Made by a program: the position numbers and the translations under genes. From contig JAJFZO010000094.1 of the NCBI GenBank assembly GCA_021397835.1, forward strand, positions 483,501 through 547,500: a stretch of DNA of 64,000 nucleotides, written 5' to 3'. Numbering within the stretch: the first letter of the stretch is position 1; each line of letters starts with the position of its first letter. Under the pieces are notes generated by a model that was not told the DNA's origin, ran no database searches, and worked only from the letters and a program-made list of their open reading frames with translations. Of the stretch, positions 58,297 through 64,000 are shown piece after piece. Source of the DNA: Moringa oleifera. Its lineage: Eukaryota; Streptophyta; Magnoliopsida; Brassicales; Moringaceae.

Positions 58297-58641
58297 ATAG
58301 GCAACTATCCTACCATCGAAAGTTGATAGGGCAGAAATTTGAATGATGCGTCGCCAGCACGATGGCCTTGCAATCCGTCGAGTTATCATGAATCATCAGA
58401 GCAATGGGAGATGCCCGCGTTGACCTTTTATCTAATAAATGCTCCCCTTCTAGAAGTTAGGGTTTGTTGCACATATTAGCTCTAGAATTACTACGTTTAT
58501 CTGAGTAGTAGGTACCATCAAACAAACTATAACTAATTTAATGAGCAATTCGCAGTTTTACAGTCTGAATTAGTTCATACTTACACATGCATGGCTTAAT
58601 CTTTGAGACAAGCATATGACTACTGGCAGGATTACCAGGTA
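58297..58641 (-). rRNA. 18S rRNA 5' fragment right of retroelement
   Basis: 345 nt collinear with 15460-15805, ending at GGATTACCAGGTA (one base lost in GGATCAACCAGGTA). Confidence 0.92.
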
Positions 58642-60138
58642 GCATCTTTAAAGACACCATGCCAACTAGGACTAAAGCGTGCCGCAAGGCTCGTTGAGGC
58701 AAAAGATGTTGCGATTGCCATTCAAAATTGATGGGATGTAGGACAAATGCTTTCACTTGGATAGGCTGAGGCTGAGGCCACTCCTGTCGTAACACTTTTC
58801 GCACCTGAGGGGACGACCGAGGGCTCATGTGCCAAAGCAGCCACATGCCGAAGCAAGCCGCACTTGGAGCACGGGGCCTAGCTGAGGTTTCCACCCATGC
58901 CTGCAAGGGACATGGTGCAAAGACAGCCGACTCAAATCATCGAATTTCGTTTGTGAAGGCACACTACACAAGGTCCCGATGTCACCCACGAAAAGCCAAT
59001 GTATGGCTTGGGGTCAAGCTTGAACCGACGTGCTAGCAGATAGTTCGATGCGGGAGCATGGAGCCCACCAATATGCACGACTAGATCACCACTCACACGC
59101 CGCACGTACAAATGGGCGGTAACAGCACCAAACTAGCTGCAAGCTGACGAGCGAAAGGCCCATCGCTCATGCAAGCCGTTGAGTGCCACCGCACCCAAGT
59201 CGCTAAGCGCAAAATTGTTTTGATAGCGAGGGACAATTCTTCGATACCAAGGGACCACCGATGAGGCCTTGGCAGCAGGGGTGTCACATGGTGCCCAAGC
59301 TGGCTGTCTGGCTCGTTCGATGCTAATGGTTGACGATTGTGTCGCCGACTGCACTGCGCAATGAGTCCACCTCAGCAAGCCTGAGCATCAGGATCCAACC
59401 CCGCATCCACCACCTCAAAGGCCTGCAACGAAGCACTCTGCATGCTCAAAATCCCCACAATGATTTGGCCCTCGCGTAGCATGCGTCATCGTTAGCTTCG
59501 TCTCCCACATCGTCGTACTTTTCTAGCCACATCCCAGCTCATTATCCTATGATTTAGTGGATTTTGTTTCCTACGTTTTTCCCATCGATGAGGCCTTGGC
59601 AGTAGGGGTGTCATGCCATGCTCAAGTTGGCCGTCTGGCTTGCTCGATGCTAATGACCGATGACTTGTCGTCGATCGCATTGTGCAACGAGTTCGTCTAG
59701 GCAAGCTTGAGCGTCGAGATCCAACCATGCATTTACCACCTCGAAGGCCTACGATAAAGCACTCCGCATACTCAAAATCCCCCCAAGCGATTAGGCCCTC
59801 GCGTAGCATGCATCATCGTTAGCTTCACCGCCCACATTGTCTAGCTTGTCTAGCCACATCCCAGCTCATTATCCCACGATTTTTCTAGTTTCGTTGCCCA
59901 CAATTTAGGGGATTTCATTTCCCACGCTTTCCCCACTCTGTTGGCTACTAGTCGGGCATCCCACACTCTTCGACCGACGTTGCCAATGGCCTGCCTGCCA
60001 GTGGTGGTGGCCGTCATAGCCATGCACCACCGCCATGCACGCTGGGTTCCCCAAGCCCAGTGCCTGCCCATGTGGGATGGGCAGGGGGGAAGCACGCATG
60101 GCCAATTGGCACCCAGCAAGTTGGGTGATCACCACCCC
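58642..60138 (-). other. 5' external transcribed spacer with duplicated 327-bp segment
   Basis: About 1.5 kb, same order as 30035-31553. A short deletion near 60030 removes the TAGATGGGCAAGGC part. No gene is seen. Confidence 0.8.
59260..59913. repeat. ETS tandem duplication, 2 x 327 bp
   Basis: Copies start at 59260 and 59587 (both GATGAGGCCTTGGCAG). Confidence 0.8.
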
Positions 60139-60146
60139 CCTAAGGC
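60135..60146 (-). promoter_or_regulatory. Candidate Pol I transcription start motif
   Basis: Minus strand GGCCTTAGGGGGG; the A/T part is the most altered of the four copies. Confidence 0.38.
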
Positions 60147-60720
60147 CTCTTAAATGAAATTTCATTCCGATAGGAGGAAACATCAATATGTCTAAGCCGT
60201 CATAAAGGGTCTAAAAAACTATTTACTTTGAATTTTGAACTGAAATTTTGTATATAAATCGAGAATAATCATATCTACCACCAGAAAAGATTTTAAAATT
60301 TTCTAGGCACCAAATTTTTTTTAATCAATTTTCTACAACCGAAAATTGAAAAAATCGTCAAAAATAGCCTATGAGTCAAAATGATCCCAAACTTCAGGGC
60401 AGACTCCTCATGAATTACATGATTTATTTGAGTCATTTTGTGACAAATTTCGTGATGAAAAAACTATAAATTCACACCAATTTCGCAACTGGGCATTACG
60501 GCTAGTAGGCTGGGGTAGCTGTTCCTCTGCTTGGCCCAGGGAGCATGCTGGCTGCCCTGTGCAGTAAACCTCCAGCCACCCATGGCTGCCCTTAGGGTCC
60601 ATCACAGCCAGGGGACATGGCCAAGCCCAACTTGCCCATGAAATCAACGCCCATAGCACGTGCTGAGCCTCACAGCATGCTCGCAGTTGGCTCGCGTTGG
60701 GCGCCCTTGGCAAGGCTGGC
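60147..60720 (-). other. Promoter-proximal IGS
   Basis: AT-rich block (60180-60480) then lead-in; collinear with 16961-17540. Confidence 0.7.
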
Positions 60721-63700
60721 GTCGTGCCAATTAGGGACTGCTGTGGCACCTCTGGCTCGCATGCTAGGCACCATGTTGAAGGGCAAGGATGAGGGGCCTG
60801 GTTTGCGATGGGCGCTTATGACCTAGCTGACGCTTCCACCATTGCCGCACGCTAGGCAAGCAGCCCATGCCGTGCTTGTTGGGGGCTATCGAGGCATGCC
60901 TCCCATGCCCAGGGTCCATGCAATGCGGTTCCCATAGCTCACTCACTGGGCACCATGTCAATGGGCAGGGATGAGGGGGCTGGCTTGCGATGGGTGCTCG
61001 TGACCTAGCTAGCGCTTCCACCACTGCCGCACGCTAGGCAAGCAGCCCATGCAGTGCCTGCTGGGGGCTGCCAAGACATGCCTCTTATGCCCAGTGTCTG
61101 TGCGATGTGGCTCCCCTAGCTCGCTCACTGGGCAATACATCGAGGGTCGGGGACGAGGAAGCTGGCTTGCGATGGGCGCCACTGGCTTAGCTGGCACGCC
61201 CACAGCTACCGCACGCTGTGCACTTGGCCCATGCCATGCCTGCTGGGGGCTGCCGAGGCATGCCTCCCATGCCCAAGGTCCATGCGATGCATCTCCATTG
61301 GCTCGGTTGCTGGGCATAATGTCGAGGTTCTGGGAAGAAAGGGTTGGCTCGCGATTGGTGCTCATGGCCTGGCTGGCGTGGCCAACGCTGCCGCACTCTG
61401 GGCAAGCAGCCTATGCCGTCCTTGCTGGGGGCTGCCAAAGTGTGCATCCTCTACTCATGGTCCATGCAATGCAGCTCCTCTAGCTCGCTCGCTAGGCACT
61501 ATGTCGAGTGGTAATGACGAGGGGGCTTGCTCACGATAGGCGCCTATCGCCTGGCTGGCGCGCCCACCGCTGCCTCAAGCTGGGCAAGTAGCCCATGCTG
61601 TGCCTGCTAGGGACTGCCAAGGCATGCCTCCCATGCCCAGCATCCGTAAGACACAGCTCACCTGGCTCACTCGCTGGGCACCGTGTCAAAAGGCATGGAC
61701 AAGGGGGCTAACTTGCGATGGGTGCTCGTGACCGGGCTGGCACGTCCACCGCTGCCGCACGCTGGGCAAGCAGCCCATGTCGTGCCTATTGGGGCTTATC
61801 GAGGCATGCCTCTAGTGCCCAGTGTCTATGCGATGCGGCTACCTTGGCTCGCTCGCTGGGCGCTACGTCGAGGGTCGGGGATGAGGGAGTTGGCTAGCGA
61901 TGGGCGCCACTAGCTTGGCTGGCATGCCAATAGCTGTCGGACGCTAGGCACTTGACCCATGCCATGCCTGCTGGGGGCTGCCAAGGCATGCCTCCTGTGC
62001 CTAAGGTCCGTGCGACGCATCTCCTTTAGCTCGATTGATGGGCATAATGTCGAGGTTTTGGGACGAGAGGGTTGGCTCGCGATGGGCACTCGTGGCCTGG
62101 CTGGCGTGACCACAGCGGCCGCATGCTGGGCACGCAGCCCATGCCATGCCTATTAGGGGTCGCCGAGGCATACCTCTAGTAACCAAAGTTCGTGTGATGC
62201 AGCACCCCTGGCTCCCTCGCTGGGCACTATGTCGAGGGGCAGGGGCAAGGAGGCTGGCTCGTGATAGGAGCCTGTGGCCTGGCTAACGCGCCCACCTCTG
62301 TCGTAAGCTAGGTAAGCAGCCCATGCAGCGCCTGCTAGGGGCTGCAGAGGCTTGTCTCCTGTTCCCAGTGTCCATGCGACGCGGTGCCCCTGGCTCGCTC
62401 GATGGTTACTATGTCGAAGGGCTAGCTCACGATGGGCGCCCGTGGCCTGGCTGGGGCACCCATCGCAGCCGCACGCTAGGCAAGCAGCCCATGCCATGCT
62501 TCTTGGGGCCTGCTGACGCATGCCTTCCATGCCTAGGGTCCATGCGACGTGGCTCCCCTGGCTTGCTCACTAGACACTATGTCGAGGGGCTAGCGCTTGA
62601 TGGGTGCCCGTGGCTTGGCTGGCGTGCCCACCGCTGCCGCACATTGGGCAAGCAACCCATGCCGTGCCTACTGGGGGCAACTGAGGCATGCATCTAGTGC
62701 CCAGGGTCTATGCGACGTGGCTCCCCTGGCTCGCTCGCTGGGCACTATGTCGAGGGGCAGGGGTGAGGGGGTTGGCTCACGATAGGCGCTCGTGGTCTGG
62801 CTGGCACACCCACCGCTATCGCAAGCTAGGCAAGCAGCCCATGCCATGCCTGTTAGGGGTTGCCAAGTCATGCCTCCCGTTCTAAGGATCCTTGAGACGC
62901 GGCTCCCTTGGCTCACTCGATGGTTACTATGTCGAGGGGCTGGCTCACGATGGGCGCCCATTTCCTGGTTGGGGAGCCCATCGCTTTCGCATGCTGGGCA
63001 AGCAGCCCATGCCGTGCCTATTGGGGGCTGTCGAGGTATGCCTCCCATGCCCAAGGTCCGTGCAACGTGGCTCCAATGGCTCGCTCGCTAGTTACTATGT
63101 CAAAGGGTTGGCTCGCGATGGGCGCCCGTGGCCTGGCTGGCGCGCCAACCGCTGCCGCACGCTAAGAAAGCAACCCATTCAATGCCTGCTGGGGGCTGCC
63201 AAGGCATCCCTTCCATGCCCAGGGTCCATGCAATATGGCTTCCCTTGCTCACTTACTGGCCACTATGTCGAGGGCTGGCGCATGATAGAAGTCTATGGCA
63301 TGCCTCTCGTGCCCACCACTACCGGACGCTGGGCAAGCAGCCTATGCCGTGCTTGCTAGGGGTAGCCGAGGCATGCCACCTATGCTCGGGGTCTGTGCGA
63401 CACGGCTTCCTTGGCTCACTCGCTCGGTGCTATGTAAAAGGACAAGACCAGGGGGTTGGCTCGCGATAGGCGCCCATGGCCTAGCTAGCGTGCCCATCGC
63501 TCCCGCACGCTGGGCAAGCAGCCTATGCGATGCCTGCTGGGGGCTTCCAAGGCATGCTTCTCAGGCCCAAGGTCCATGCGACGCGACTCCTGTGACTCGC
63601 TCGTTGGGCACTATGTCGAGGGTAGGGACAAGGGGGCTGTTTCGCGATGGGCACCCGTGGCCAGGCTGGCACACCTACCGCTGCCGCACGTTTGGGAAGA

Positions 63701-64000
63701 AGCCCATGCAATGCCTGCTTGGGGCTGCCGAGGCATGCCTCCCATGCTTAGGGTACGTGCGATGCGGCACCCCTAGCTCACTCGCTGGGCACTACATCGA
63801 GGGATAGGCACAAGTGGGATGGCTCGCGATGGGCACCCATGGCCTAGCTGGTGCGCTCACCCATGTCGCACGCTGGGCAACCTTCCTATGCGATGCCTCA
63901 TGGGGGCTGTCGAGGCATGCCTCTCTTGCCCAGGGTCTGTGCGATGTGGACCCCCTGGCTCGTTCACTGGGCACCATGTCGTGGGGTAGTAACGAGAGGG
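60721..64000 (-). repeat. IGS subrepeat array, at least 18 copies, continues past the window
   Basis: The first copies are spaced exactly 182 bp apart (CCCATG landmarks at 60863, 61045, 61227, 61409, 61591). From about 62319 several copies are 168 bp (62319, 62487, 62655; 62837, 63005, 63173) because a 14-bp GCAGGGACGAGGGG-type piece is missing. Long ORFs here are composition artefacts. Confidence 0.92.

Noticed and set aside
1..64000. Organelle or bacterial rDNA
   Set aside because: Presence of 5.8S with ITS1/ITS2, 18S/26S lengths and IGS subrepeats is specific to nuclear eukaryotic rDNA; no tRNA or 5S lies in the units.

Overview
This window is nuclear plant DNA: a stretch of decayed 45S ribosomal DNA (18S-ITS1-5.8S-ITS2-26S-IGS units), all on the minus strand. 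An LTR retrotransposon of the Ty3/gypsy chromovirus type repeatedly interrupts the 18S gene. The rRNA sequences are recognisable by their conserved cores (3' end of 18S, decoding region, sarcin-ricin loop, 5.8S, 26S ends). The short ITS1 (about 248 bp) and ITS2 (about 200-220 bp), a 26S of about 3.39 kb once deletions are allowed for, and a retroelement primed by initiator tRNA-Met all point to a flowering plant. I cannot name the species. No intact protein-coding gene is visible; every real coding segment is a broken gag-pol remnant.

Layout, left to right. Because the units are on the minus strand, each reads 26S 3' end, 26S 5' end, ITS2, 5.8S, ITS1, 18S, 5'ETS, promoter, IGS subrepeats, spacer, then the next 26S. 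(1) 1-5292: two head-to-tail retroelement copies sharing an LTR, with most of pol deleted. (2) 5291-7096: a 26S fragment fused directly to IGS subrepeats (7097-9944). (3) 9945-20692: the most complete unit, with 26S, ITS2, 5.8S, ITS1, an uninterrupted 18S, ETS, promoter region and IGS array; its 26S has lost the sarcin-ricin loop. (4) 20693-35595: a 26S fused to an internal piece of 18S, then a 6.57 kb two-LTR element inside 18S, then ETS and IGS. (5) 35596-45661: a 26S fused to ITS1 with no 5.8S, and an 18S holding a solo LTR. (6) 45662-53336: 26S, ITS2, 5.8S, ITS1, an 18S holding a longer solo LTR, and ETS. (7) 53337-64000: ETS fused to ITS1, an 18S fused to a truncated element, then ETS, promoter region and an IGS array that runs off the window.

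The main observation is that four separate units (five if the left edge of the window is the same) carry the retroelement at exactly the same place, about nucleotide 342-346 of 18S, in the same orientation. They share the target duplication GTAGG or a one- or two-base variant of it. In different units the insertion survives as a full-length element, a solo LTR or a deletion derivative. Two LTR subfamilies occupy this site. The unit at 14001-15805 keeps the empty site.

The simplest reading is an rDNA pseudogene cluster in which insertion-bearing units were multiplied by unequal exchange. They then decayed through LTR-LTR recombination, microhomology-mediated deletions and C-to-T drift. The left-hand element also carries an in-frame deletion joining protease/RT-start to integrase-end/chromodomain, which suggests a small non-autonomous derivative.
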